The notes under the pieces: model-generated
The model's input: the letters and a program-made list of their open reading frames with translations, nothing else
What the model was told of the DNA's origin: nothing
Database searches by the model: none
In this document: positions 10,647 through 21,685 of the stretch, piece after piece
Numbering within the stretch: position 1 is the first letter of the stretch
How the letters are laid out: each line of letters starts with the position of its first letter
Program-made: the position numbers and the translations under genes
Source: Styela clava
Lineage: Eukaryota; Chordata; Ascidiacea; Stolidobranchia; Styelidae
NCBI RefSeq assembly: GCF_964204865.1
Contig: NC_135250.1
Span: forward strand, 6,696,001 to 6,760,000
Direction of reading: 5' to 3'
Length of the DNA: 64,000 bases

Positions 10647-11420
10647 TTATAGGCCATATCCTCCAGTGACTTCCAAGCATGCCCCATTTACGAACGAACT
10701 TTCTTCACATGCCAGAAATAAAATACAGCTTGCTACTTCTTCGGGCTTTGCTATTCTTTTCATGGGAATATCTTTTTCAAGAGAAGCAATATGGTCTTCC
10801 GGAAAAGTTTCGAGTAACGGTGTTTTAGTAGGACCAGGTAACACTGCATTGCAACGAACTTTATGCTGAGCATATTCTAACGCAGCAGTTTTAGTTAATC
10901 CAATTACCCCAAATTTAGAAGAACAATAACTCGACACTCCTGGGAATCCTTGTATTCCATACCGGCTCGATACATTGACTATGATTCCTCTGGTGTCCTC
11001 GTCGTCTCTGGATATTCCTAACGACATCATAAATTGCTTGCACATTATAAAGGTACCTTTCAAATTAACTCGAATGGTATCATCAAAAACTTGCTCTTCC
11101 GTTTCGCTGAGAAAACGTTGGGTTTGTGCGATGCCTGCACAGTTAATAAGCACAGTCACTTTCTTTCCAAGTTCTTCCTCAGCGGTCTTGAAGGCTTTTT
11201 GAACTTGATCAGATGAGGTTACATCAGCTTTAATGGAACAGTGTATGCAGTCTTGTTTACTGTCCATAAGTTTTATAGTCTCCGCGATTCCGTCTTGATT
11301 TGAATCCAAAACCGCAACGCTGCAACCTTCTCGGGCAAATACTTTGCAAACTGAGCGTCCTATTCCACTTCCTCCTCCAGTCACAATAGCAGCCTTCCCC
11401 GATAATCGATAAAGCGACAT
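10647..11420 (-). CDS. Classical SDR oxidoreductase, array member A (intronless)
   Basis: A single-exon frame of 257 aa. It has the classical SDR layout: TGGGSGIG dinucleotide-binding turn near residues 14-21, Asp in VAVLDSN (an acidic residue that favours NAD over NADP), DVTSSDQ, NCAG, a catalytic Ser in NVSS and YCSSK as the Tyr-x-x-x-Lys pair. It ends ACLEVTGGYGL. The family oxidises or reduces hydroxyl/keto groups; overall resemblance is to HSD17B8/FabG-like members, but the substrate is unknown. It is the most divergent copy and is transcribed away from the rest. A splice-acceptor-like TTTTCAG/ATT lies 40 bp upstream of the ATG (complement of 11461-11463), as in the other members. Confidence 0.9.
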   Translation of the reverse strand: MSLYRLSGKAAIVTGGGSGIGRSVCKVFAREGCSVAVLDSNQDGIAETIKLMDSKQDCIHCSIKADVTSSDQVQKAFKTAEEELGKKVTVLINCAGIAQTQRFLSETEEQVFDDTIRVNLKGTFIMCKQFMMSLGISRDDEDTRGIIVNVSSRYGIQGFPGVSSYCSSKFGVIGLTKTAALEYAQHKVRCNAVLPGPTKTPLLETFPEDHIASLEKDIPMKRIAKPEEVASCILFLACEESSFVNGACLEVTGGYGL

Positions 11421-11463
11421 TATAGGGCCTTAGGTTCAATTAAAGCTCTTGAATACGAATCTG

Positions 11464-12336
11464 AAAATGGAATTTAGATGTCTATTACATACACGTTTTA
11501 TATTTCATTTGCCATTCTATTACTTAAACTGGGGAGAACAAATTTAATATTCACGGAAAGAAGCGAATATAGTCGAAACACAAATACGTATGTAGGCTAT
11601 TGGGTTTAAACGCTTCACTGTCCAGCTCAAACAAACATCGCAAACTTACAGCGTGACTGAAAGAATTTCAAATTGTCAATATTTACTTGAGTGTATTGTC
11701 CACAAAAACAAATACATAATGCAATGCTGGACGAAAGTACAGGCCAAAAAAAAAATATTACAAACATTAATTGACATTGTATTAGAAAGAAACAAATCCT
11801 GAAAGTATTTGCTATACGTCATTTTGAACGTTTCGATTGTTGTATCATAAAAGCAACATTGCTCGCCATCATTGTTGAAGTTATTGGTTACGAAGTGGAC
11901 CCCCGGGTTATTTTGCTAATTTGTTGGGATCTTTTGTACGAAGCACCTGCCAAAAAAACACCCCTGCAACCGCTCAAAATAAAATAGTAATTATCCGGTT
12001 GGGGCTAAAAATGCAGATTGCTCTAAAAATTCAAATTTTTAAATCATTCCGAACCTTAACTAGATAGTTACTACCGGTAATTTTTTATTTTAAAACGTGG
12101 CGGGTGTGATTTCCTCAAATCTCGCATTTTTTCATTAGTGATGGGGGCTTTGTATAAAAGATCTATTTGTTGTTGATAATTGTGTTGTTTGGTGGTTGTT
12201 TCTGTGGTTCGTTTCTTCTGCAACTAATCGGAGTAAGTTCGTCCGTCTGTAAAGGCTGAAAATCCAAAACGATTCGCGTTTGTCCTGAAACATAAATTCA
12301 GAATTCACGGATGGCAAATTACATCACGCTCTAGAG
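11464..12336. other. Upstream region of SDR gene A, no gene seen
   Basis: AT-rich non-coding sequence between SDR A and the hAT-like element at 12337. It should include the promoter of A. No motif with support. Confidence 0.35.
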
Positions 12337-13978
12337 CAGTGGTTCTTAAACTTATTGAGCCTCGCCCCCCTTTGAAAAATTTTATGAACTTCGCGCCCCC
12401 CCCCCCCTCTTTTTGCTTTGAAAAAATGCTTTTGTAATGGGCAAGTTGCTTTATAATAAGATGGCGCTGTGAGAGTGTTGGTCTCATAGTGTCATTGCTC
12501 AGATTATTTAGGCATAAAACGCATCGGGGTACAATTTCGCCCTTCACTATCGTATGTATAAAGCAATACACAAATACTGGTCATCATACATTCTCTTTTT
12601 TCCGCTCAGGTTGCAATACCTGGTGAAGTCAACTTAAATTTTACGTAAAATTAAGCACGCAATAAACGTATGCTCTTTGCGTGGTATTTTCTGCATATAC
12701 GTTTACGACGGGTAAAATTTCAATCATTTACTTCACTATTGAGCAATGCACAAATAATTACTGTATGTTAAAAATACACAACAATTACAGACTTCTTGGC
12801 TTGCCTAACATCTCTAAAATTCACTACCAAAACCTTTGGACAACCACTAGGTCAAAAATACAGTTTACACAATGGAGAAGTGCAAATGAATTTATGTAGA
12901 TTTGTAGCATAAAAAAGCCGTTCAATTGTAAAAAGTAATTATGCATGTGGACTTTTCCCGGCCCTTGAGCGCTGAAAAATAAAGTCCCTAATGACGTTTG
13001 CGATTGCATTTTGTTTAAATGTCCGATTGTTTTCGCCCTCATTTCTCTCAACAAATATTTTGTGCCGCGAAGACATAATTACTTTTTGCGTTCTCGCACA
13101 CCTGTGGGGAAAACGAGTTAGTATTTAATATATAATCATATCAGCGACGAGATGCTAAAGATAGAATGAAGAAGTGAATCCGCAACCAAAAATTTCTTGA
13201 TGAAAAAAGCGGCATTATAAAATACTAAAACTAAAACGGAATACACCAACGGATTTTGTTATGGGATGGAACGCGAAAGTTCAAAAACACTTTCTTAGAC
13301 ATCGCAAATCTCGTATATTCCTTGTTCCCGCGGCACACCTGTAGTGTGGATAAAGCAACCATTTCAAATATTTATATCGATCATGGATTGAATGTTTTAT
13401 TTAACAGGAAAACCAATACATATCCGTTGAAAAAGTCGGCTATTTCAACGAGTGGTGTAATCTCAACAACTGACCCAGGAGCCGTACCACGGGTGTTATG
13501 GGGCGATGAATATGTATTTCTGATTTATTAATATACTTTATATGTAATTTCATTGTACTATATTGAATATATATACTTTTTGGAGATTTTATACCAGATC
13601 TTTCTAACGACAATAACGAATTTGCATGAGCGCAATATATATCAAAACTAAATATTGTCGGACAGTTGATTTCACATCCTCATGCCCAGGGATTGATGTG
13701 GTATTTTAGATCTGTAATGAGTTTATTCTGTCATGAGTCGTCGCAACCGCGAGCTACCTTGAACACAAATGAAGTAAAATAGAGAGACATTTCGAATTCT
13801 TGTAGTTGTTATAGATTGAATAATGCGGGACAAAAAAGGGGTATTATACCGCGAAAAATCAGGCATTTTTAACGAACCTAAGACCGTTTCAGGTGACGTT
13901 GCATGGAAACTTTCGATTCCATCTTGTGACCTCTCGCGCCCCCCAAGGGGGGCACGCCCCCCAGTTTAAGAACCACTG
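12337..13978. mobile_element. hAT-like non-autonomous element (family X), copy 1
   Basis: The left end CAGTGGTTCTTAAACTT and right end AAGTTTAAGAACCACTG-type inverse (AGTTTAAGAACCACTG, ending 13978) are the Charlie/MER5 style hAT termini. The flanks ctctagag / gtttagaa share a TAGA core, fitting a mutated 8 bp target duplication. The interior (about 12930-13540) resembles the interiors of the elements at 17334-18811 and 21916-23230. Shared phrases include GATTGCATTTTG, GTGCCGCGAAGAC and CGACGAGATGCTAAAG. A C-tract of about 11 lies at 12396. No transposase is left. Confidence 0.75.
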
Positions 13979-15362
13979 TTTAGAAAAGTAGATTCGTATT
14001 CTGCTTGTCCTATACCCCGTAATATCAGGAATTCGAAGGTTAAGATTAAGATGCCACATGTTTATATATCGTACAAGTCTCACAATCGAATTACTCCTAT
14101 GAGCAGATATTGAAATACACTTCAAACTTTAATACTAGTATACAGTTGAAATGAAATTTACGGCTGACAAAGAACATGCTGACAAAAAAAGCACTCTCGT
14201 CCGAAGGCCGAAAATGCGTCACCAATCTTCTCGGCACAAGCAACGTTGCATTAAGCTTGACGCGAGTAAATCACCAAAAAGGAAACGATATCAAAACGAA
14301 CGATATCAAATTCCCCGTGTTGGACATACTAATAATATAAAGGGTTTAAATAACATTAAAAAATTCACAATAACAAATATATACTCGCTACATCACAATT
14401 CAACTTCATATTCGTTTTTTCCTTTAACTTATGCTACATCCGTTAAAATTTGACCAATATACCCCGTATGCAACATGCCGGTGCTGAAGATCCAGACATT
14501 TTTTGTCTGATTGATAACTCATACTTGAGTCCTGGCCTCGTAGGCCAGAAGAAAATCCGTACCCGAAAATTGGAAACGGATGCGGATCGGAGATTCATTC
14601 ATGGCTGGCCGTGGCTCATACTCGATCACAACATCTTCGTGATTTCCGTGTTCTTTTATTTGAACATTACTTCATGCACGCACCGTTGACATACTTAAGA
14701 CGGATTCTCGAGGAAAGAGATACCAATCTATGGTGACATTGAGAGTTTCCAGCAAAAAGCTAGAGAAAGTGTTTTCACTAATATTGTTGTGTTGTTTGTT
14801 GTTGATTTCTTTTGTCTCCTTGAACTTTGATCGAAGCTGGTCCTAGATTACTGTTATTAAATTCCGTTTCTGCTTTCAAAATAAAATTGATAAAAAGGGC
14901 TAGGCCGCTATGGAATAAGAATATCCCTCCAACATTACATTTTTATTTGTCTTGAGATAGGCTCAGATTTCTACAGTAGATCAGGTACGATCCATGTTCC
15001 GTGTGTTTGCTGTTGAAAGATTTCTGGCTTCTTGTGCGAGCATTCGATGAGGCGTGTGCAAACTCCTGAAAGCATGTGAACTAAGCTGTTTGCAAACACT
15101 ACCATCAATCAGGTTTAAGCATCATGCACGCATCGTTGATTTAATTAAGACGGATGGAGAAAGAGATAACAATCTCTGGTGACCATGAGACTTCCCAGCA
15201 AAAATCTAGAGAAGAAAGTGTTTTCACTGATATGCAATTGTAATGAATGTGAACTAATAGCAACCGATGTAGACCACCTGTACATACATCATTGATCCAC
15301 TTACAGATGAATTCTATTGCAATTGAGTCAGGTTTAGAATTTCAGATTGGAAATAAATAAAA
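13979..15362. other. Intergenic with a repeated array-flank block
   Basis: No recognised gene. Two related stretches occur at about 14675-14780 and 15120-15230. Both contain TTAAGACGGAT, AAAGAGATA, CCAATCT or ACAATCTCTGG, and CCAGCAAAAA followed by CTAGAGAA and GTGTTTTCACT. The second, with 15000-15120 before it, is found inverted at about 28680-28860 and 36290-36475, upstream of SDR genes F and H. It is therefore a duplicated upstream block of the array rather than unique sequence. Confidence 0.55.
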
Positions 15363-15659
15363 ATGTCAGAAACTTTATTATTCGCTCCTTTTACCCAAAG
15401 AGTGTTGTTTGTGGAAATGATATCATACATTTTGATTATATACCCTACGATTACTTGTTGCGATAGCTATCGATCTCAAGTTCAGGATATATATGCAAAA
15501 AATGTAAATTGCAGCTGTTTTATCCACAGAGATTTATGCTTTTATTTAACTAAGTGTCATACATGGTTCACGAATAAATACTGTGTCGGAAAGTTATCAA
15601 GTTCAAATTGTTTCGTTAACTGCATCACGTCCTGCTTTGATATCGCAATGCCGACATAA
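15363..15659 (+). CDS. Hypothetical small cysteine-rich, possibly secreted peptide
   Basis: An open frame of 98 aa; a second in-frame Met (MISYILIIYPTIT) would give an 80-residue form with a hydrophobic leader. Ten Cys follow, as CC, CSC, DLC, TKC, KYC, SNC, VNC and TSC. The segment CSCFIHRDLCFYLTKCHTWF recalls endothelin-type spacing (CSC...C-x-Y...CH...W), but the inter-cysteine distances differ by one or two residues and no dibasic cleavage site precedes it. A TTTCAG/ATT acceptor-like site lies about 25 bp before the first ATG, as in the SDR genes downstream. Without homologues this could be a chance ORF. It lies 220 bp upstream of SDR gene B on the same strand. Confidence 0.3.
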   Translation: MSETLLFAPFTQRVLFVEMISYILIIYPTITCCDSYRSQVQDIYAKNVNCSCFIHRDLCFYLTKCHTWFTNKYCVGKLSSSNCFVNCITSCFDIAMPT

Positions 15660-15878
15660 CGAAAGCTTTATTACAGCAAATGCAGCAGAGCACTGAAGCT
15701 GACAATCGCTCAGTGATCTTACTGCCGGCAGTTAAGTAAGTTACTCGCATTATGCTATATACTCATACAAGATGCTTAGATTGAATAATAATGAAATATA
15801 AAAAAAAATTTACATTTAAAATGAGAATCGTTTTTTCAGATTTTAATTTAAATAAGAACGAATACGAATTTGATTACA

Positions 15879-16652
15879 ATGTCGCTCAGATTATCGGGAA
15901 AGGCGGCTATGGTAACTGGAGGGGGAAGTGGGATTGGACGATCGGTTTCTGAACTGTTCGCTAGAGAAGGTTGTAGTGTTGCAATTTTGGATCTAAACCA
16001 AGACGGGCTGGATGAAACATTAAAACTTCTTGATACGAACCATGGTAACGTACATTGTACAATCAAGTCCGATGTAAGCTCTTCCGATCAAGCAAAAGAA
16101 GCCTTCAAGACTGCCGAAGAAAAACTTGGGAAAAAAATTACAGTGCTTGTTAACTGTGCAGGAATAGCAACCACTCCATCTTCTTTTGACCAGATGGAGG
16201 AAACTGTCTTCGACGACCTTATTCGAGTTAATTTGAAAGGTACTTTCATAATGTGCAAGCAATTTTTGTTGTCACTGGAAAAGTTTAACACTAATTCCAA
16301 TGACACCCGAGCCACCGTGGTAAATATATCGAGCTCTACTGTCATCAAATGCGTAGCAGAAATGTCCGATTATATCGCTTCTAAATTTGGGGTCGTTGGC
16401 ATCACCAAAACCTTGGCTTTGGATTATGGAAAACATAAAGTTCGATGCAATGCAGTGTTACCTGGCCTAACTACAACGCCACTACTAAAGACGTTTCCCA
16501 GAGATTTTCTACAAGCGATTGAAGAGGGTATACCGATGAAAAGATTGGCAAAACCCGAGGAAATAGCAAAATGTATTTTATTCCTGGCATCTGATGAAAG
16601 TTCATACGTGAACGGGGCATGCCTCGAAATCACTGGAGGCTATGGTTTATAA
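15879..16652 (+). CDS. Classical SDR oxidoreductase, array member B (intronless)
   Basis: 257 aa starting MSLRLSGKAAMVTGGGSGIG. I chose the ATG at 15879 because it aligns with the start of every other copy; the frame is open only three codons further upstream. Motifs: TGGGSGIG 13-20, Asp38 after beta-2, NCAG 92-95, Asn118, Ser152 and Tyr165-IAS-Lys169, all intact. The C-terminus is ACLEITGGYGL. It should be a soluble NAD(H)-dependent oxidoreductase of HSD17B8/FabG type with unknown substrate. TTTTTTCAG/ATTTTAAT at 15831-15839 lies 39 bp before the ATG. The 3' tail has AATAAA at 16819. Confidence 0.9.
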   Translation: MSLRLSGKAAMVTGGGSGIGRSVSELFAREGCSVAILDLNQDGLDETLKLLDTNHGNVHCTIKSDVSSSDQAKEAFKTAEEKLGKKITVLVNCAGIATTPSSFDQMEETVFDDLIRVNLKGTFIMCKQFLLSLEKFNTNSNDTRATVVNISSSTVIKCVAEMSDYIASKFGVVGITKTLALDYGKHKVRCNAVLPGLTTTPLLKTFPRDFLQAIEEGIPMKRLAKPEEIAKCILFLASDESSYVNGACLEITGGYGL

Positions 16653-16751
16653 TTAACAGTGGGATGATATGCTGATTGGCATTCCAAAGAACTCACTAAT
16701 CATTGTCAATATTCTGCAATCATATGACTAAAATCATGTTGTGAATTGATA

Positions 16752-16781
16752 TATAATATGTATATATATATATATATATAC
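16752..16781. repeat. TA dinucleotide microsatellite
   Basis: An AT/TA run in the presumed 3' UTR of SDR gene B. Comparable TA runs are found at the same place in C (19975-19994) and E (about 24889). Confidence 0.8.
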
Positions 16782-16818
16782 ATACTGAATTTAGAAATTT
16801 GTTTACCGATACTGAGAG

Positions 16819-16824
16819 AATAAA
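16819..16824 (+). terminator. Polyadenylation signal AATAAA of SDR gene B
   Basis: AATAAA in the context GAGAGAATAAAATGTTT, 167 bp after the stop. The same context occurs after C (20036) and D (21680); after E it is changed to GAGAGCATAAAATG. Confidence 0.7.
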
Positions 16825-17333
16825 ATGTTTGATAATGTGAATGTATCTTTGAAAATTTTTGCGAAGGTAGGACCTCCTGAAACAAATCCTTTAGAGCTCA
16901 GTATAAGTGAATAATCCCCAATCATTCAAAATTTGTCCGAATTAAAGTTTTTAACAACGTTGGCTGTCAAACTGAAACTGGGGACATGTACCGTACGTTT
17001 CAGCCCACGTATATTTGGTCCTTCAACTTTACACCGATGAACGTTATCTATGGTACATTTACACACAGGGGCATCGGTACCAACGGGAATTGCACCCATA
17101 TATATTTGCATCGTATTAAATATATAAGCCGGCTGATCATTTTTTGTAAATTGTCAGAGCATAAGATATCTGAGCCAAACATTGATTGATATTTTTTATC
17201 ATCAGCGAGTTGATTTTAGCTTATTGGCCATTGAAGCCACGATTCAAAAAGACGAAAAACACAAATCTGATTAAAGATTTTTAAATAACTTGTTTCTGTC
17301 GTGGCTTTCGATTGTATATAATTCAGGGGTGCC

Positions 17334-18811
17334 CAACAAGTCGATCGCCTTCCCTTAAGTAGTCGATAGCGTCTGGTGTTGAGTGAATTTAATAACATAC
17401 CACAAAAAAATACTCCGAACCAATTTTATGCAGCGCCTCTCGTGTGTTTTAAAACAGAAAGAATGCAGTCCTGCACATGCGCAAAATACGTCATACATAT
17501 ACAGTATTTGAGCCCGGGCAAGCATATTACGTAACAAAAGTTTCGCCGCTGCCGAAGTTTAGAAATGACCTTGCCGAATTTCGTGCGCCTTGAATCGCGA
17601 ACGATCCTACGATACTTCTGTAGCATGCGAAAGTTATTGCGTCACTCCAACAGGAGAGTGATAAATTTATTCGCAACTGTTGTAGTTCGGGGTGACCCCC
17701 TCCCTCTAGATTGAATTTTTGGAAAAATGAAAAAGTCGCTAATAACGCGTGCATTTGCATTTTGTTAAAATCGTCGATTGTTTTCGTCAGCGTGACGTGT
17801 TATTTAATCCGTAAACACCTTTACGTCGGTGTTTATTCCACCTAAATCACAATTTTTTTCTCAACATATATATGTCTTGTGCCACGAGAACGACGGTAAT
17901 AACTTTTTTCTCACACGGAACTGTGAAACCAGTGAGAAAAACGAGTTATTATGTAAACATCGGCGACGAGAATCGAGATGCTAAAAAAAATTGAAAAAGT
18001 TAGTTTTGATTTAGGAATACCGCAACAGCTCACAATACTATTTTAGAGATTGTTAACTGACAAATTTCGTGTGCTATGACGCACATTTTGATTGATTGGC
18101 TTTTGAAACCATATAGTCACTGTAAATTGAGACAGTTAATTTTGAGCGCAATGTACCTTTTGATCAATTCTAAAATTACTGACGGGCCTAACGCAACTTG
18201 ATATAAAAGTAATATGAGTTTAAAGTAAATTCAATCAATTTTTTTTGTACTAAAATAAGTTTTACTCCGATATCGCAGACGAAAAGATTTTTTTAACGAT
18301 AATATTTTCACTCTAATCTTTAAATTAGAGTGAAGCCAGTGCTGCTCACATTTGTTGAGTTCACGAAATCGCAAAACGATATATATTCGGGCACTTTACC
18401 ACACATGTTTATGTCCGCAGATTGCCGTATTATTTCAGAGTAATAATGCTTTTATTTTGTCGAAGCAACCGCAGGTTAAGTTGGACACAATTAAACTGGT
18501 AAAGCAAGACATTTGAAATATGCCTAATGGATTCAATTACTTTGGGCGAAAAAAAATTACACGCTAAAAAATCGGCTCGTTTTATGTTCGAAAAGTTAGA
18601 CAAGCACTTTTACTGTGCGATTTATTCAAGAATGCGCCCACATAGCCAGGCTTATTTGCAGCGATGGAATTTTTTGTATGCGTGTGTACAGTCATCTGCA
18701 TATTCTTCTATACGCATTGGTTGTATGAACTTATGACCTAACGATCAGTCGATCGCGAGCTATTTTGAAGATTTTAGTCGATCGCGGTCGAAAGCAGGTT
18801 GGCCACCCGTG
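17334..18811. mobile_element. hAT-like non-autonomous element (family X), copy 2
   Basis: The left end CAGGGGTGCCCAACAAGTCG with GATCGCC following is mirrored by the right end GTCGATCGCGGTCG, then GGTTGGCCACCCGTG (ending about 18811). The flanks ATTGTATATAATT and ACTATTATAATATG join to give the uninterrupted sequence seen at 23615-23637 (GATTGTATATATTATAATAT). This shows that the element was inserted into an array unit. The interior (17690-17990) matches the elements at 12337 and 21916. No transposase coding was seen. Confidence 0.75.
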
Positions 18812-19127
18812 GACTATTATAATATGTTGTAGTATGGTGTTTTGTCGCGTTATCCATGATTGCTATGTCCGTATATTTGCGTTTACCAATATTTTCTACA
18901 CACCAAATGCCTGAAGGGCGCATTGTGAGCAAATATATACAGAATACAGGATTCCAGATCATTCATTCGTGCCGATGTTTATTAACATGTACAACAAGTT
19001 TTTGCCTCATTAGCTATTGTTCAAATAGGTAATATTATGGGGAACAAACCGATGTGATGTTTATAAATTTAAAATGAAGATCGTTTCTTTCAGATTTTAA
19101 ATTAAACGAATAAGATATTTTTGTACA

Positions 19128-19874
19128 ATGTCGCACAGATTATCGGGAAAGGCTGCTGTTGTAACTGGAGGGGAAAGTGAAATTGGGCAATCGATTTCTG
19201 AATTATTTGCTAGAGAAGGTTGCAGTGTGGCAATTTTGGATTTAAATCAAGACGGGATGGAGGAAACATTAAAAGTTCTCTTGCACTATTAAGGCGGATG
19301 TGACCTCATCCGACCAAGCACAAAGGGCCTTCGAGACTGCCGAGGAAAAACTTGGAAAAAAAAATTGCAGTTCTTGCTGCGCAGAAATCGCAACCAGTCC
19401 AATTTCTCTTGACCAGATGGAAGAAACTGACTTCGACGACGTTATTCGAGGTAATTTGAAAGGTACTTTCATGATGTGCAAGCAATTTTTGTTGTCACTG
19501 GAAAAGTTCAACACTAATTGCAATGACACCCGAGCAACCGAGGTGAATATATCGAGCGGTACTGTCATCAAATGCGTAGCAAAAGTGTCCGATTATATTG
19601 CTTCTAAATTTGGGGTCGTTGGCATCACCAAAACCTTGGCTGTGGAATATGGAAAACATGAAGTTCGATGCAATGCAGTGTTACCTGGTCTAACTACAAC
19701 GCCACTGCTAACGACGTTTACCAGAGATTTTCTACAAGCGATTGAAGAGGGTATACCGATGAAAAGATTGGCGAAAGCAGACAAAATAGCAAAATGTATT
19801 TTATCCTGGCATTCGACGAGAGTTCGTACGTAAACGGGGCATGTCTCGAAATCACTGGAGGATATAGTTTATAA
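19128..19874 (+). pseudogene. SDR array member C, frameshifted
   Basis: The start (ATG at 19128) and the end (TTATAA) align with the intact copies, but the body is broken. A 23 bp deletion near 19275-19285 shifts the frame. The run of A after CTTGG (about 19357) and a nearby deletion destroy the NCAG motif, and a one-base loss near 19805 removes the in-frame C-terminus. The TGGGSGIG turn is already changed to TGGESEIG. YIASK is retained in one frame. The leader with TTTCAG at 19091-19093 and the tail AATAAA are preserved, so this is a tandem duplicate rather than a processed copy. The next copy's ATG lies 1.65 kb downstream. Confidence 0.93.
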
Positions 19875-20035
19875 TTTCCAGACGTAGAATCCGTCGATTG
19901 TCATTCCAGAGAACTCGCTATTCGTGCATTGTCAATAATTAGTAGTTATATGACTGAAATCATGTTGTGAATTGATATATATATATATATATATCAAATT
20001 CCAAACTTCAGAAATTTTTTAGCTGGCATTGAGAG

Positions 20036-20041
20036 AATAAA
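20036..20041 (+). terminator. Polyadenylation signal AATAAA of pseudogene C
   Basis: AATAAA in the conserved context GAGAGAATAAAATGTTT after the broken SDR copy C. Confidence 0.6.
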
Positions 20042-20690
20042 ATGTTTAATAATGTGAATGTACGTATATATACTGTATTTGAAACATACTGCCGAGGAGG
20101 GATCGCCTAAGCAATACCAAATAAAGCTAAGTAAAAGTGTTTAATCTTCAACCATTCAATTTGCCCGAATTAAAGTTTCAATAATGTTGGCTATTGAACT
20201 GGCGATGGCGACATGGTCACCGTACCTTTTACCCTACGTACACTTGCTTATTCAACTTTGCACCAATGAACGTTAACACCGACAGACAGTTGTATCCATG
20301 TTTGCTTTAATCTAATGTACATTTGCACACAGGGGCATTGATGCCAACGGTAATTTGCGTCGTATTGAATACATAAGCGGGCTGGCATTTTTGAAAGTTG
20401 TTACAGCGTGAAGTATCTGATCACGATATAGCATTGTAACTTACGAGGTATTCTGTGCAGCTTGACTGAGAAACCTGACCACCACGCATTAGTCTAAATT
20501 CGGTATTGAAACTGAATTACAGTGAAATGAATTGTGCTTTGCCCAAAGGCGGGAACTTTTGAGTCTGTACTCTTGCAAATTGTATGTAGCTGTTGTACAG
20601 TCCACACGTAAGGATTTGATCACTATTCAAAGTTTCGAGGAAACGATAAATAAGATTAGACCTGAAGAATGTATATATATATATATATAG

Positions 20691-20754
20691 GTAACAAACC
20701 GATGTGATGGTTATAAATTTAAAATGAAGATCGTTTTTTTTCAGATTTTAATTT
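20691..20754 (+). promoter_or_regulatory. 5' UTR mini-intron or trans-splice acceptor region of SDR gene D
   Basis: GTAACAAACCGATG follows ...ATATAG, and the segment ends ATCGTTTTTTTTCAG before ATTTTAAT. It can be read as a 64 bp GT-AG intron. The same arrangement is seen at 33005-33057 (gene G), and in C with a disturbed donor. In B, F and H mainly the acceptor half is shared. If the host uses spliced-leader trans-splicing, the acceptor alone would suffice. All reading frames between the acceptor and the ATG contain stops, so it does not add coding sequence. Confidence 0.55.
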
Positions 20755-20778
20755 AAACGAATAAGATATTTTTGTACA

Positions 20779-21552
20779 ATGTCGCTCAGATTATCCGGAA
20801 AAGCTGCTGTTGTAACTGGAGGGGGAAGTGGGATTGGGCAATCGGTTTCTGAATTATTTGCTAGAGAAGGTTGCAGTGTTGCAGTTTTGGATCTTAATCA
20901 AGACGGGATGGATGAAACATTGAAACTACTTGATACGAACCATGGCAATGTACATTGCACAATCAAGGCGGATGTAAGCTCTTCCGATCAAGCAAAAGAG
21001 GCCTTCAGGACTGCCGAAGAAAAACTTGGAAAAAAAATTACAGTGCTTGTTAACTGTGCAGGAATTGTAACCACTCCATTTTCTTTTGACCAGATGGGGG
21101 AAACTGCCTTCGACGACGTTATTCGAGTTAATTTGAAAGGTACTTTCATAATGTGCAAGCAATTTTTGTTGTCACTGGCAAACTTTAATACCAATTCTAA
21201 TGACACCCGAGCAACCGTGGTAAATATATCGAGCCTTAATGGCGTAAAATGCGTAGCAGAAGCGTCCAGTTATGCTGCATCTAAATTTGGGGTCGTTGGC
21301 ATCACCAAAACCTTGGCTTTGGAATACGAAAAACATAAAGTTCGATGCAATGCAGTGTTACCTGGCCTAACTAAAACGCCACTACTAAAGTCAATTCCCA
21401 GAGATTTTCTACAAGCGATTGAAGAGGGTATACCGATGAAAAGATTGGCCAAACCCGAGGAAGTAGCAAAATGTATTTTATTCCTGGCATCCGATGATAG
21501 TTCGTACGTGAACGGGGCATGCCTCGAAATCACTGGAGGATATGGTTTATAG
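20779..21552 (+). CDS. Classical SDR oxidoreductase, array member D (intronless)
   Basis: 257 aa, MSLRLSGKAAVVTGGGSGIG at the start. Motifs: TGGGSGIG 13-20, Asp38, NCAG 92-95, Asn118, Ser152, Tyr165-AAS-Lys169 and ACLEITGGYGL at the end. The protein looks fully functional; it should be a cytosolic or organellar NAD(H)-dependent oxidoreductase of unknown substrate. D is the closest relative of the truncated copy G (33092). Their similarity extends from 20043-21398 to 32336-33711, including leader and upstream flank. A splice-acceptor-like TTTCAG lies 24 bp before the ATG. The upstream frame LITIQSFEETINKIRPEE has TTG in place of the ATG seen in E and G. Confidence 0.92.
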   Translation: MSLRLSGKAAVVTGGGSGIGQSVSELFAREGCSVAVLDLNQDGMDETLKLLDTNHGNVHCTIKADVSSSDQAKEAFRTAEEKLGKKITVLVNCAGIVTTPFSFDQMGETAFDDVIRVNLKGTFIMCKQFLLSLANFNTNSNDTRATVVNISSLNGVKCVAEASSYAASKFGVVGITKTLALEYEKHKVRCNAVLPGLTKTPLLKSIPRDFLQAIEEGIPMKRLAKPEEVAKCILFLASDDSSYVNGACLEITGGYGL

Positions 21553-21679
21553 TTTACAGTGGGTTGATATTCTAAATTAATCACGTATTGTCAATATTCT
21601 TACATGACTGAAATCATGTTAGGAGTTGACATATATACTAAATTTAAAACTTTAGAATTTTTTTTACCGACATTAAGAG

Positions 21680-21685
21680 AATAAA
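21680..21685 (+). terminator. Polyadenylation signal AATAAA of SDR gene D
   Basis: AATAAA in the array context TTAAGAGAATAAAATGTTT, about 130 bp after the stop of D. Confidence 0.65.

Larger units (their letters stand above)
16653..17333. other. Shared 3' tail and flank of SDR array unit
   Basis: This non-coding block recurs after C, D and E and before G. Landmarks are the TA run (16752-16781), GAGAGAATAAAATGTTT, GAATTAAAGTTTTTAA, GTACCGTACGTTT, AATGAACGTTA, CACACAGGGGCAT and AAATATATAAGCCGG. It includes the presumed 3' UTR of gene B. Confidence 0.7.

Noticed and set aside
14151-14453. Lys/Arg-rich 100-codon frame
   Set aside because: Low complexity, no splice context, no similarity that I can name; probably chance.
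20926-21584. Antisense frames across the SDR genes (also at B, E, F, G and H)
   Set aside because: They are shadows of the SDR coding sequence and recur only because the genes are duplicated.
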